Part shown: positions 36,173-45,520 of the stretch, one piece after another
How the letters are laid out: the number at the start of each line of letters is the position of its first letter
Numbering within the stretch: position 1 is the first letter of the stretch
NCBI RefSeq assembly: GCF_003589745.1
Contig: NZ_CP032364.1
Location: forward strand, 186,001 to 250,000
Reading direction: 5' to 3'
Source: Lachnoanaerobaculum umeaense
GTDB lineage: Bacteria; Bacillota; Clostridia; Lachnospirales; Lachnospiraceae
Length of the DNA: 64,000 nucleotides
Program-made: the position numbers and the translations under genes
Notes under the pieces: model-generated
The model's input: the letters and a program-made list of their open reading frames with translations, nothing else
Told to the model about the DNA's origin: nothing
Database searches by the model: none

Positions 36173-38428
36173 ATGTTATTGCATCAAAAAATAAAAGGGC
36201 TTGAAGACTTTTTTAAAAAGTTGAGTGAAAGAAGACCAAGAGGAGTATATTTTTATAGAATAAATTCCTATGATGAAACAATACTCAAATTTATCAGAAA
36301 GTATTATGAGTTGGCAAAAAAAGAAGGTGCAATCATTGATACTAATATAGAAAATCCTACAGCCAACAATATAGCATATTTCAATGAAATAATAGGGGAT
36401 AAATATGTTCATGGGCCGGGATTTATGGCGGAGGCTTTAAAGAAATGGCTGCCTAGAATAAGGGATTATCAGAGGGCCTCTATAGCTGACGGTATATATG
36501 ATACTTTGGAAGTTTTGAGAAGACAGGGCAAGAACATTGACATATTGAAGAATAATTTTATTAGGATAATGTGCTGGCTGTACTATAATTTTTATAATAT
36601 TATGGAAAAGCTTGGCAGTGAAGATATACCGAAGATTATATTCTGGGGTAATGTGAACTTCTCAGAACTTTCAACTTTAAAAATTCTATCAAATGCAGGA
36701 GCAGATATTATTTTGGTCCAACCGGGCGGTGATGCAAAGTACATGGCGATAGATCCGAAATCGGAGTTTTCCATTGATTTGAAGATGGGAACGGAAAGCT
36801 TTCCGCCCGGATTTAACCTGGATTGGTTATTAAAGCTGTATGAGGATGATAAGAATAAAAAGCTTTTATACAGCAATAATACAAATATAATTGCCAATAC
36901 TAATGCCTGGATAAGCGGTGATATTTTTGAGGATTTGAAGAACATAAGAAGAGGTGAGAATACAGGATTTTTCTACAATATGTTTGTTAGGATAAATGGC
37001 TGTGATAACAGAAATACTTATATTAATAATTTATACTTATTGTATCAGGACCTAAAAAAAGCTGATAGAAGAGTAAAAGTCATAAATAATGGAATTTCAA
37101 ATCCAAGTGTAGATGAAATATCAGGAATAAAAAGAGGCAATTATGCAAATGAAAATCAGCTGATAATGGATTTGAAGAAAAATATCACATTAAAGACAAA
37201 TACATTTGTAGATGTTGCAAGGGATGCCTTTGTTGATACTATGATTGAAGTCAGCAAGTTGATGAATATGGACCTCAATAAAATTATGAACAAGGGTATA
37301 TATATACTGTGCTGGTTTAAAAGATATATATTTGAGCTACTAGGAAATACAGATATACATTCTCCTGCACCTATACTCATATATTTTGGAAATGTGGAGA
37401 GCGACACTGAAAGTCTGTTTTTAAATATGGTGGCAAAGTTGCCTATAGATGTGCTTATATTCAATCCTGAGAAAAAGAAAGATAAGCTATCAGGTGAGAA
37501 ACTCTATGAAGTGCGTTTTGAGGAAACTCTGAATGTAAAGGAATTCCCTACAGATGGAGGTAGCCTCACAATGGGTACAATGGCATATAATGCGGAGAGG
37601 GATCTGGATACCATAATGTATTCAGATAGTGGAATGTACAGAGATATGCAATTTGCAAAGGCAAATATAATAAAGCTTTCGACTACTTATGAGGAAATAG
37701 CTCTCTATTGGAAACAGGAAGCCAGATTTAGACCGAACTTTTCAACTGTAGATGAAGTGGTAAATATTCCGATAATATTTGCCAAAATCTCAGGCATTGC
37801 AAACTCCGATACAAATATGTATTTTCAAAATATAAAGGATTTGATAACTGATACTACTTTGATATATAAGAATGAAAACATTTATAAAGGAAATAGCAGT
37901 GTTGCATCAGGTGTACCGTCGTTTTATAAAAATGGAAGATTGGATAAGGATGCAATAAAGCAATCACAGATTTATAAATATGATTTTTTAAGAGCGGAAA
38001 CACAGGACTATATTTTAGATAAATTATCAGAACTTTTAAAAAGAAAAATCATAGTTGGAACAGGGCAAAATGGAGTAGAATATAAGATTATTACAATAGT
38101 ATTAGATTTACCTAAGGAAATTTTAAGATTTATACAAAGCTTTGATTTTACAAAATGCCCTCCAAAGCTTATAATAGTAAATACAACAGAAAGTATTATT
38201 TCGTTGGAAGATAGTGTAATTGTTGCCTTTTTGAATTTGATAGGATTTGATATATTATTTTTTATACCAACAGGCTATGATAATATCAGCAAATATTTCA
38301 ATAATCAGATAATGGAAGAGCATATAATTGGTAATTATCTTTATGATGTGGTTATACCAGATTTCAATAGACTAAAGCCTGCAAAAGAAAAGAAAAAATC
38401 ATTTTTTGCAAGGATTTTTGGTCGATGA
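36173..38428 (+). CDS. YceG-like Ter-operon protein, three repeated modules
   Basis: The 751-residue protein matches the family of B. subtilis YceG, encoded in the yceCDEFGHI stress operon and described as a putative part of a biosynthetic module. Three modules share a helix and Rossmann-like unit: PKIIFWGNVNFSE...ADIILVQPGG (about residues 155-190), APILIYFGNVESD...IDVLIFNPE (about 400-435) and PPKLIIVNTTESI...FDILFFIPTG (about 660-705). ATG at 36173 has AAGGGG 8 bases ahead. The C-terminus is basic. Not the endolytic transglycosylase MltG, also once named YceG. Confidence 0.78.
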   Translation: MLLHQKIKGLEDFFKKLSERRPRGVYFYRINSYDETILKFIRKYYELAKKEGAIIDTNIENPTANNIAYFNEIIGDKYVHGPGFMAEALKKWLPRIRDYQRASIADGIYDTLEVLRRQGKNIDILKNNFIRIMCWLYYNFYNIMEKLGSEDIPKIIFWGNVNFSELSTLKILSNAGADIILVQPGGDAKYMAIDPKSEFSIDLKMGTESFPPGFNLDWLLKLYEDDKNKKLLYSNNTNIIANTNAWISGDIFEDLKNIRRGENTGFFYNMFVRINGCDNRNTYINNLYLLYQDLKKADRRVKVINNGISNPSVDEISGIKRGNYANENQLIMDLKKNITLKTNTFVDVARDAFVDTMIEVSKLMNMDLNKIMNKGIYILCWFKRYIFELLGNTDIHSPAPILIYFGNVESDTESLFLNMVAKLPIDVLIFNPEKKKDKLSGEKLYEVRFEETLNVKEFPTDGGSLTMGTMAYNAERDLDTIMYSDSGMYRDMQFAKANIIKLSTTYEEIALYWKQEARFRPNFSTVDEVVNIPIIFAKISGIANSDTNMYFQNIKDLITDTTLIYKNENIYKGNSSVASGVPSFYKNGRLDKDAIKQSQIYKYDFLRAETQDYILDKLSELLKRKIIVGTGQNGVEYKIITIVLDLPKEILRFIQSFDFTKCPPKLIIVNTTESIISLEDSVIVAFLNLIGFDILFFIPTGYDNISKYFNNQIMEEHIIGNYLYDVVIPDFNRLKPAKEKKKSFFARIFGR

Positions 38429-38486
38429 AAATGAATAATGAACCTTTGTGGCAGCAATTTTGTGAGCACAGGGCATAGGAGGAAAG

Positions 38487-39626
38487 ATGGGACTTGATTT
38501 TTCAAAAGCAAAAACTAGTGAATCCGAAGTAGTTACAGATGGTGTTGTAGAGAATGAAGCAGTACCGGCTACTCAGACATTTGACATAGCAGTAGAGTCT
38601 GAGAAGCTAAAAAATGAATTGGTAAATTCAGCAGAGGTAGATGCTCTTGTAAGTAAGATAGAGCTTGACAATCTTGACAGTATTGTAACTTTTGGTGGAG
38701 AGGTGGCTACAGAGATATCAAAATCTTCTGATTTGGTACTAAATAGCATGAACATCTCTCAAATCGAAGAGACATCAAAGATGTTAGGTGTTCTTACAAA
38801 TATTATGAGTAAGTTTGATATTGAAGAGATTAAACAGGAACCGGGTCTTTTTGATAAACTCTTTGGAGGTATAAAAAAGCAGCTGGACAAGATAATGAGT
38901 AAGTACCAGACAATGGGTGGTGAAATAGACAAGGTATATGTAGAGCTTAAAGGTTATGAGGGTGAGATCAAAGAGACTAATAAAAAGCTTAATACCATGT
39001 TTGATTCAAATGTAAACTACTACCATGATTTGTTAAAGTATATTTTAGCAGGTGAACAGGGATGTAAAGAACTTGAGGCAGCTATTGCAGAGAGAACAGC
39101 TGAGATGGAGCGTACAGGTGATAAGTCTATGCAATTTGAGCTTACAACTTTAAATAATGCTTTGATGATGCTTGAGCAAAGGACACAGGATTTAAGAGTG
39201 GCTGAAAATGTTGCTATGCAGACTATTCCAATGCTAAAAACTATGGAATTCAGTAATATAAATTTGATTAGAAAGATAAATTCAGCTTTCATAATTACAT
39301 TGCCTATATTTAAGCAAAGTCTGGCACAGGCTATTATGCTCAAACGCCAGAGATTACAGGCGGAGGCATTATCAGAACTCGATAAGAAGACGAATGAGAT
39401 GATTCTAAAGAATGCCAACAATACTGTCGAGCAAGCAAAGCTTACAGCACAACTTGCTTCAGGCAGCTCTATAAAGGTTGAGACTTTGGAGAAGTCATGG
39501 AAGACTATTGTAGATGGTATAGAAGAGACTAAGAGGATTCAAGAAGATGCCAGAAGGCAGAGAGTTGAAGATAAAGCTAAACTTGAAAATATTAAAAATG
39601 AATTTTATAAGAAATTCGGTGTATAA
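38487..39626 (+). CDS. TelA-like toxic anion resistance protein
   Basis: The 379-residue protein is a TelA/YceH relative: mostly helical, with [27 protein letters not shown], the [22 protein letters not shown] stretch, and [29 protein letters not shown] near residue 265. No membrane segment. The family is linked to tellurite and other stress resistance by an unknown mechanism. AGGAAAG precedes ATG. It sits between yceG and the terD pair, the same order as in Bacillus stress operons. Confidence 0.9.
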   Translation: MGLDFSKAKTSESEVVTDGVVENEAVPATQTFDIAVESEKLKNELVNSAEVDALVSKIELDNLDSIVTFGGEVATEISKSSDLVLNSMNISQIEETSKMLGVLTNIMSKFDIEEIKQEPGLFDKLFGGIKKQLDKIMSKYQTMGGEIDKVYVELKGYEGEIKETNKKLNTMFDSNVNYYHDLLKYILAGEQGCKELEAAIAERTAEMERTGDKSMQFELTTLNNALMMLEQRTQDLRVAENVAMQTIPMLKTMEFSNINLIRKINSAFIITLPIFKQSLAQAIMLKRQRLQAEALSELDKKTNEMILKNANNTVEQAKLTAQLASGSSIKVETLEKSWKTIVDGIEETKRIQEDARRQRVEDKAKLENIKNEFYKKFGV

Positions 39627-39640
39627 TAAAGGAGGATTTT

Positions 39641-40222
39641 ATGCCAATCAATTTATCTAAAGGACAAAAAGTAGATCTTACAAAGACAAATCCGGGACTC
39701 AAGAAAGTTATTGTTGGACTTGGATGGGATGTAAATGCATTTGATTCAGGTGCAGACTTTGACCTGGATGCAGCAGCGTTTATGGTAGATGCAGGTGGAA
39801 AATGCCCTACAGAAAAGGATTTTATTTTCTATGGTAATTTATCACATCCATCAGAGAGTGTTACACATATGGGTGATAACTTGACCGGAGAGGGTGAAGG
39901 AGATGATGAGCAGATAAAGATTGACCTATCAAAGGTACCTGCAAACATAGACAAGATTGCCTTTACTGTAACTATATATGATGCGGATTCAAGAAGACAA
40001 AACTTTGGACAGGTTTCTAATGCATATATTAGGATCTTGGATGAAGTAACGGGAGCTGAGATTATAAGATATGATCTTGGTGAGGATTTCTCTATCGAAA
40101 CAGCGGTAGTCGTAGGAGAACTTTATAAGCATGCAGGTGAGTGGAAGTTCAACGCTATAGGAAGTGGCTTTGGTGGTGGACTTGCTGCACTTTGCAATCA
40201 TTATGGTATAGATGTAGCTTAA
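39641..40222 (+). CDS. terD: TerD family stress protein 1
   Basis: The 193-residue TerD-type protein starts [14 protein letters not shown], has VIVGLGWDV, the acidic DFDLDAAAF loop and the [13 protein letters not shown] loop, which in TerD bind Ca2+. It is close to YceE/GSP18-type general stress proteins of Bacillus. AAAGGAGG precedes ATG. It likely acts at the membrane or cytosol as a Ca2+-responsive scaffold. It is intact with no unusual feature. Confidence 0.94.
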   Translation: MPINLSKGQKVDLTKTNPGLKKVIVGLGWDVNAFDSGADFDLDAAAFMVDAGGKCPTEKDFIFYGNLSHPSESVTHMGDNLTGEGEGDDEQIKIDLSKVPANIDKIAFTVTIYDADSRRQNFGQVSNAYIRILDEVTGAEIIRYDLGEDFSIETAVVVGELYKHAGEWKFNAIGSGFGGGLAALCNHYGIDVA

Positions 40223-40251
40223 GCTAAGTACCAAAGACATTAGGAGGATTT

Positions 40252-40869
40252 ATGTCTATTAGTTTACAAAAAGGACAAAAGGTAAGTCTGTCAAAGGATA
40301 ATGCGGGCTTAAAGAAAATAATAGTTGGTCTTGGATGGGATGAGGCACCAAAAGCAGGTGGAGGTGGTGGATTTTTGTCATCACTCTTTGGCAGCAGTCA
40401 AAGCCAGGATGGAAATATAGATTGTGACGCTTCAGCTTTTCTATTGCAGGGCGGAAGATTGGTTAATAAGGGAGACGTTGTTTATTATGGAAATCTTCGC
40501 CATTCATCAGGTACAGTAATTCATATGGGTGATAACTTGACAGGAGCAGGAGAGGGAGATGATGAGCAGATCACTATAGACCTTGCAAGTATACCGGAAG
40601 TTTATGATAAAATTGTTTTTGTCGTAAACATTTATCAGGCAGTGCAAAGACATCAAGAGTTTGGAATGATAAAAAATGCGTTTATAAGACTTGTAGACGC
40701 TTCAAACAATAAAGAGATTCTTAAGTACAATCTTACAGAAAATTATTCGGGAATGACTGCAATGATTTTTGGTGAGGTATACAGACATAATGGTGAGTGG
40801 AAGTTCTCAGCTGTAGGACAGGGAACTACAGATCCGGGGATTGGAGAATTAGCAAATAGATATATCTAA
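40252..40869 (+). CDS. terD: TerD family stress protein 2, with Gly-rich insert
   Basis: The 205-residue paralogue keeps SISLQKGQKVSLSK, IIVGLGWDEA and GDNLTGAGEGDDE, but has a Gly-rich insertion (GGGGGFLSSLFGSSQSQDG, about residues 35-53) before the first acidic loop, which reads NIDCDASAF with Cys in place of Leu. The insert resembles that of YceC/TerZ-type paralogues. It follows terD by 29 bp with AGGAGG ahead. Confidence 0.92.
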   Translation: MSISLQKGQKVSLSKDNAGLKKIIVGLGWDEAPKAGGGGGFLSSLFGSSQSQDGNIDCDASAFLLQGGRLVNKGDVVYYGNLRHSSGTVIHMGDNLTGAGEGDDEQITIDLASIPEVYDKIVFVVNIYQAVQRHQEFGMIKNAFIRLVDASNNKEILKYNLTENYSGMTAMIFGEVYRHNGEWKFSAVGQGTTDPGIGELANRYI

Positions 40870-40916
40870 TAAATTTTTATAATATAGAAAATTTTATACT
40901 TTTAATTATTGCCTAT

Positions 40917-40973
40917 TTGATATAAAATAGCGCTTGTAATTAATATTACGGGAGATGGCGTTTGCTGTCTCCC
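40917..40973 (+). promoter_or_regulatory. possible promoter and hairpin before the Ca2+-ATPase gene
   Basis: TTGATA (40917-40922) and TAATAT (40941-40946) with 18-bp spacing are followed by a hairpin (40950-40959 with 40964-40973; GGGAGA and TCTCCC form its base) with a GTTT loop just before the ribosome site. The hairpin begins 4 bp after the -10 box, so it would sit at the very 5' end of a transcript from this promoter. Confidence 0.4.
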
Positions 40974-40996
40974 AAAGTTTTGAGAGAGGAAATTAT

Positions 40997-43666
40997 ATGA
41001 AATTTACCGGTTTGACTGAAAAGGAAGTTGAAAAGTCAAGGCAGGAGTATGGCTCTAATGTTATTCCTGATTCTGAACCTACTACATTTTGGGAGGCGTT
41101 TAAAGAAACATTTAATGACCCGATAATAAGGTTACTCCTTGCCATTTCGGCAATTATGATAGTGATGTATTTCTTCGGACATGCAGAGATTTATGAGTCG
41201 CTTGGAATTATTATTGCAGTAATAATAGTTGCATTTGTATCTGCAAAGACAGGTGTGGCAAGTGATACAAAGTATCGTGAGTTAAAGGACAACACAAAGA
41301 AGGACACATGTAAGGTCTACAGAAACGGTCTTGTAACTGTCATAGATGTAGATGATGTAGTAGTAGGTGATTTTGTACTCTTACAATCAGGAGATAAGAT
41401 ACCGGCAGACGGTATACTTATAGACGGAGATTTAAGAGTTGACAACTCAGCTCTAAACGGAGAGGCTGAGGAGTGTAAGAAAACTGCTGCAACTGAAGGA
41501 TTTGAGCTAAAAGAGGATATCACAGGTGATACATTCGTAGATGCTCATTCACTATTTAGAGGTGCTGTAGTATTTGACGGCGAGGGTGTTTTAGAAGTTA
41601 AGAGAGTCGGACTTAAGTCAATGATGGGTAAGATGGCTCTTGAAATGACCGAGGATGAACCGGATTCTCCATTGAAGGTAAAGCTTGGAAAACTTGCACA
41701 TCAAATATCCATATTTGGATATGTAGGTGCTACAGTGATAGCTATACTATATATTGCTTATTTTATAATAAGAGCCGGAGGATTTGGCAGCTATTTTGCA
41801 CTTGGAGCACAGACAATAGTGCAGGATCTTATAAAGGCTGTTACTCTTGCCATAGTTATTGTGGTATGTGCTGTTCCGGAAGGATTGCCTTTGATGATAT
41901 CTTTGGTACTTATGCAAAATACAAGTAAGATGCTTGATCACAACGTACTTGTAAGGAAGGCGGAAGGTATTGAGACTGCCGGTTCACTGAATATACTTTT
42001 CAGTGATAAGACAGGAACTATTACAAAGGGAAGTCTGGAAGTAGTGGATTTCTTCCTTGCAAATGGAAATTCTATTGATATACCGGATCTTAGTGATCAC
42101 AGTAAGGTAAAAGGCCTGATAGATATCGCCATTGGTAAGAATACACAGTCATTATTTGACGATAGAGGCATGGTAATAGGTGGTAATGCAACAGATCAGG
42201 CATTGATGAAATTTATCGGACATGCTACTTTTGATGTATTACAAAATGAAAAGAGTCTGGTAGTAGGAGCACACCAGGGCTTTAACTCAACAAATAAATT
42301 CAGCCAGGCAAGAATAGATTTTCTTGATAAGACATTCTATAAAGGTGCGCCTGAGAGACTGCTTGCAAAGGCAAAGAAGTTTTTAGATGAGAATGGTGAA
42401 GTAAAGACAATTGACAAGGCTGTTCTTGACAGAAAGATTGACGAGCTTGCAGCAAGAGCTATGAGAGTTTTGGCATTTGGATATTCAGAGAAGGCTCTTG
42501 TAGAAAATGCTATCAATGATGATATAGTTATCATAGGCTTGGTAGGTATCAGAGATGATGTAAGACCTGAGGCTAAGGATGCCATAGCGGAGGTTATGGG
42601 AGCAGGTATTCAGGTAGTAATGATTACAGGTGACAGACTTGAAACAGCTATTGCTATAGCAAAGGATGCAGGTCTTATACAATCTACTTCAGACAGAGCA
42701 CTTTCATCAGCAGAGCTCAATGAAATGAGTGATGATGAAGTAAAGAAACTTATACCTCATATCAGAGTTATTGCAAGAGCTCTTCCTACAGATAAGTCAA
42801 GAATGGTAAGACTTTGCCAGGAGATGAATCTTGTTGTAGGTATGACAGGAGACGGTGTAAACGATTCACCTGCTCTAAAGAGAGCGGATGTTGGATTTGC
42901 TATGGGTAACGGTACAGAGGCTGCCAAGGAAGCAGGAGAGATAGTAATTCTTGATGACAACTTCAAATCTATAAAGGATGCTATACTCTATGGTAGAACT
43001 ATTTACCACAATATCCTTAAGTTCTGTAAATTTCAGTTGGTTATCAATGTTACTGCGGTTATAGTAAGTGCTATAGCACCATTCTTCGGAGTGGAAGAGC
43101 CACTTAAGGTAACTCACCTTCTGTTTGTAAACTTGGTAATGGACGGACTTGGTGCGATAATGCTTGGAAATGAGCCGGCTAAAGAAAGCTACATGATGGA
43201 GAAGCCAAGAAGAAGAGATGAGAGTATCATCAGTAAAAATATGGCTATTCAGATTTTAAGTATGGGACTATGGCTTACAGTATTGAGTTTTATATATCTT
43301 AAAGTACCGTTCTTTGCAAATATGTTTGAGGGCAATGAGGAAGAACTTCTCACAGGATATTTTGTACTCTTTATAGCAAGTGCACTCTTTAACGGCTTCA
43401 ATGTAAGAGATGAAGGTTTTGGTATATTTAAGGGATTGAATGAGAACAAGGGATTCTTAAGAGTATTCTTTGCCATCATAATAGTACAGGCACTTATAGT
43501 TAATGCAGGTGTTATACCACTTGCACCATTCCAGTTTATTGGAAGGATGTTTAGTTGTGTACCATTTAGCATACAGGGATGGATAGTAATATTCATACTT
43601 GCATTCACAATGATACCTGTAGATATACTCAGAAAAGTTGTAATGAAAACATATAAGAATGCATAA
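40997..43666 (+). CDS. Ca2+-translocating P-type ATPase
   Basis: The 889-residue pump has the P2 layout: two N-terminal spans, the actuator domain (LNGEAEEC where many pumps have TGES), VVCAVPEGLPLMIS in M4 with the ion-binding residues, the phosphorylation motif FSDKTGTITKG, MITGD, and the hinge MTGDGVNDSPALKRADVGFAMG, then six C-terminal spans. It should export Ca2+ from the cytosol. ATG at 40997 has AGAGGA ahead; an earlier in-frame start runs through a hairpin. It follows the TerD genes and probably belongs functionally to the locus. Confidence 0.92.
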   Translation: MKFTGLTEKEVEKSRQEYGSNVIPDSEPTTFWEAFKETFNDPIIRLLLAISAIMIVMYFFGHAEIYESLGIIIAVIIVAFVSAKTGVASDTKYRELKDNTKKDTCKVYRNGLVTVIDVDDVVVGDFVLLQSGDKIPADGILIDGDLRVDNSALNGEAEECKKTAATEGFELKEDITGDTFVDAHSLFRGAVVFDGEGVLEVKRVGLKSMMGKMALEMTEDEPDSPLKVKLGKLAHQISIFGYVGATVIAILYIAYFIIRAGGFGSYFALGAQTIVQDLIKAVTLAIVIVVCAVPEGLPLMISLVLMQNTSKMLDHNVLVRKAEGIETAGSLNILFSDKTGTITKGSLEVVDFFLANGNSIDIPDLSDHSKVKGLIDIAIGKNTQSLFDDRGMVIGGNATDQALMKFIGHATFDVLQNEKSLVVGAHQGFNSTNKFSQARIDFLDKTFYKGAPERLLAKAKKFLDENGEVKTIDKAVLDRKIDELAARAMRVLAFGYSEKALVENAINDDIVIIGLVGIRDDVRPEAKDAIAEVMGAGIQVVMITGDRLETAIAIAKDAGLIQSTSDRALSSAELNEMSDDEVKKLIPHIRVIARALPTDKSRMVRLCQEMNLVVGMTGDGVNDSPALKRADVGFAMGNGTEAAKEAGEIVILDDNFKSIKDAILYGRTIYHNILKFCKFQLVINVTAVIVSAIAPFFGVEEPLKVTHLLFVNLVMDGLGAIMLGNEPAKESYMMEKPRRRDESIISKNMAIQILSMGLWLTVLSFIYLKVPFFANMFEGNEEELLTGYFVLFIASALFNGFNVRDEGFGIFKGLNENKGFLRVFFAIIIVQALIVNAGVIPLAPFQFIGRMFSCVPFSIQGWIVIFILAFTMIPVDILRKVVMKTYKNA

Positions 43667-43671
43667 AATAT

Positions 43672-43699
43672 AGGGCTGTCGCTTGCGGCAGTCCTTTTT
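43672..43699 (+). terminator. terminator after the ATPase gene
   Basis: A stem of nine pairs (43672-43680 with 43687-43695) with two G-T pairs is followed by T residues. Confidence 0.75.
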
Positions 43700-43718
43700 A
43701 GTGAAAATATATGATATA

Positions 43719-43843
43719 TTATTGTATTTTGAGTATAGTATCTTTGGTAAACGATAGAATAAGTCCGGCTTCAACCGGATAGTAAAAAGTATATGAGTCA
43801 ATTTTAAATTTCTATCAACTTCGTATATAATCTTGCCCTCACT
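43719..43843 (-). pseudogene. possible frameshifted gene remnant at the IS insertion site
   Basis: On the minus strand two protein-like stretches lie in different frames: SEGKIIYEVDRN next to the IS and DSYTFYYPVEAGLILSFTKD ending at a stop at 43719-43721. Joined by a frameshift they read like the C-terminal end of a protein, but no matching 5' part exists beyond the IS (the right flank has a stop in frame). I do not recognise the family; chance coding is possible. Confidence 0.25.
43816..43843 (+). repeat. left copy of the 28-bp target duplication
   Basis: Identical over 28 bp to 45419-45446. It begins CAACTTCG and ends CCTCACT. It marks the left border of the insertion sequence. Confidence 0.92.
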
Positions 43844-45418
43844 GTCAAGCATAAATGATTATGTCCCAAAATAATTAATTTATAAGCCCCCACAAAGGGG
43901 CTTTTATTATGCACTTTTTATGTCTTCTTCAATTCTGTGTGGCTGTGAGTGTGCGAATTTATTAAAGGCATCCAATCTCCAAGGATGGTTCATAGGCGGT
44001 ATATAAGGCTTTCTAGGCTTTGGCTGTTTGTAGTCAGCATCCAAATCCTTAGATTTATGCTCATGAGCCGGTATTTCTTCCAGTGCATAAATATCTTTGT
44101 CATTTACGCACGCAAACATAGACCTATCAAATGCCTTGATAAGCATAACCTTGGTACCTTTTCGATAATGGGTCTGCACTCCTTTGTGATCTATCATCTT
44201 ATAAAATTTCTTCTCGAATTGAATCGCATGTCCGGCATCAACAGTTCTCTCAGTTAAAACCGCCAAAGTAAGATTTATTTTTTCTTTAGATGGTTGCGTT
44301 TCAAAGACAGATTTGATACCATAAAGTGGAAGTGCGAACTTCTCATTGAATTCTTTTATGTAGTGGTAAATGAATTCATTGGCTTTATGGATATCGGTTA
44401 CGCCTGCGAGCCTTAGCTCAATAGGCAGGCGTGACTGTAAAGTCTGATTCAATCGTTCTATACGTCCTTTAGCCTGTGGTACGCTGCTTGATTCAAGCTG
44501 TGTGCCAAGTTGCTTACAGGCGTATGCAAACTGTGTATAGGTGTCTTTGTCGTCAGATAAGGCACCTTTTTTCTTGTAAGTAAATACAGTTCGTTTATCA
44601 GTAAGAAACTTATAGGGAATACCATAATCAGTAAGAATCTGCTCAAATACATGGTAGTATCCATTAAGAGTCTCCTGAGTATCAAACCAGGCACCTGTGA
44701 CAACACCTGAGGCATCATCAATAGCCAAATGTAGATGCCATATCTGTCCCGGTACCCATTCATAAGGGGTAGCATCCATCTGAAGCAATTCGCCAAAATA
44801 AGCACATCTTGGACGACGACTGTGAGCATCTTCAACTGCTACTAAGTTAGCTTGTATCTGTGATAATTCCTTTTTTGATGTTGTAGCTTCCTTCTTAGCT
44901 CTGAGAGTTTGCTTAATGCGTCTACGCTTAGCTTTTGTAGCCTTTGGAGATAGAATGTACTCTGACTCCAAAATACTCATTACAGAGGAAGAGGAGATAC
45001 TTATGCCTTCATGCTTTTTTAGAAGCTCTGTATAGTGTTCAAAGTTAGCCTCGTAGTATTTAGTTCTATATAGATCAAGAACTTGACTTCTGACATCAGG
45101 GCAGATAGTGGTAGCCGGCTTCTTACCTCTGTTACCATGAATAAAGAATGCCTTACCATCTTTAACATAACCTTGTATCATACGGTTTATATGCCTCTTG
45201 GTGCATCCTAGGATAAGAGCAGCTCTATCCTTGTTAGCTGTATCGGGGTGATCTACCAGACCTTTGATAACTTCATACTTTCTTTGTTCATCCATTGATA
45301 AAATAACCTTTCTGATAAGTCAGTTCCTCCTAGTGTTAGAATATACAAAATAGTATTCTACCATAAGTGGGACATTTTTATTTGTGGTATACTAGGACTT
45401 TATCATATATGGCTTATA
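43844..45418 (-). mobile_element. IS1202-group (ISNCY) insertion sequence
   Basis: The 1575-bp element lies between perfect 28-bp direct repeats. Its ends are imperfect inverted repeats: the left end has AAGCATAAATGATTATGTCC (43848-43867) and the right end, on the other strand, has AAGCCATATATGATAAAGTCC (45395-45415), which align with one gap. It encodes a single transposase. IS1202 elements are known for an unusually long target duplication of about 27 bp, in line with what is seen. Confidence 0.92.
43907..45295 (-). CDS. IS1202-group transposase
   Basis: The intact 462-residue transposase has an N-terminal helix-turn-helix region (ILGCTKRHINRMIQGYVKDG), a DDE catalytic core (Asp in LLQMDATPYEW, Asp in FLTDKRTVF, Glu in AKGRIERLNQTLQ) and a C-terminal basic, Pro-rich tail. 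The LHLAIDDASGVVTGAWFD stretch is typical of the ISNCY/IS1202 group. A stem-loop with arms AAGCCCC and GGGGCTT (43884-43904) follows its stop. No frameshift or internal stop, so the element may be active. Confidence 0.93.
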   Translation of the reverse strand: MDEQRKYEVIKGLVDHPDTANKDRAALILGCTKRHINRMIQGYVKDGKAFFIHGNRGKKPATTICPDVRSQVLDLYRTKYYEANFEHYTELLKKHEGISISSSSVMSILESEYILSPKATKAKRRRIKQTLRAKKEATTSKKELSQIQANLVAVEDAHSRRPRCAYFGELLQMDATPYEWVPGQIWHLHLAIDDASGVVTGAWFDTQETLNGYYHVFEQILTDYGIPYKFLTDKRTVFTYKKKGALSDDKDTYTQFAYACKQLGTQLESSSVPQAKGRIERLNQTLQSRLPIELRLAGVTDIHKANEFIYHYIKEFNEKFALPLYGIKSVFETQPSKEKINLTLAVLTERTVDAGHAIQFEKKFYKMIDHKGVQTHYRKGTKVMLIKAFDRSMFACVNDKDIYALEEIPAHEHKSKDLDADYKQPKPRKPYIPPMNHPWRLDAFNKFAHSQPHRIEEDIKSA

Positions 45419-45446
45419 CAACTTCGTATATAATCTTGCCCTCACT
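45419..45446 (+). repeat. right copy of the 28-bp target duplication
   Basis: Identical to 43816-43843. The absence of any mismatch suggests recent insertion. The duplicated segment contains TATAAT (45429-45434), which can create a -10 box on each side. Confidence 0.92.
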
Positions 45447-45520
45447 TTACTTTTTGTTCATTTTTTGTTAGAATTAGAATGTTGTTTTGAACAATGAAAA
45501 TTGAATAAGGAGGTGCTTTT

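Noticed and set aside
36173..38428. MltG endolytic transglycosylase, because of the shared name YceG
   Set aside because: No membrane anchor, LysM-like region or catalytic Glu motif; the context is Ter-type and matches the B. subtilis YceG family.
43457..43852. Minus-strand ORF of 131 residues reaching into the ATPase gene
   Set aside because: Most of it is the reverse strand of the ATPase gene and its terminator; only the first part near the IS is considered as a possible remnant.
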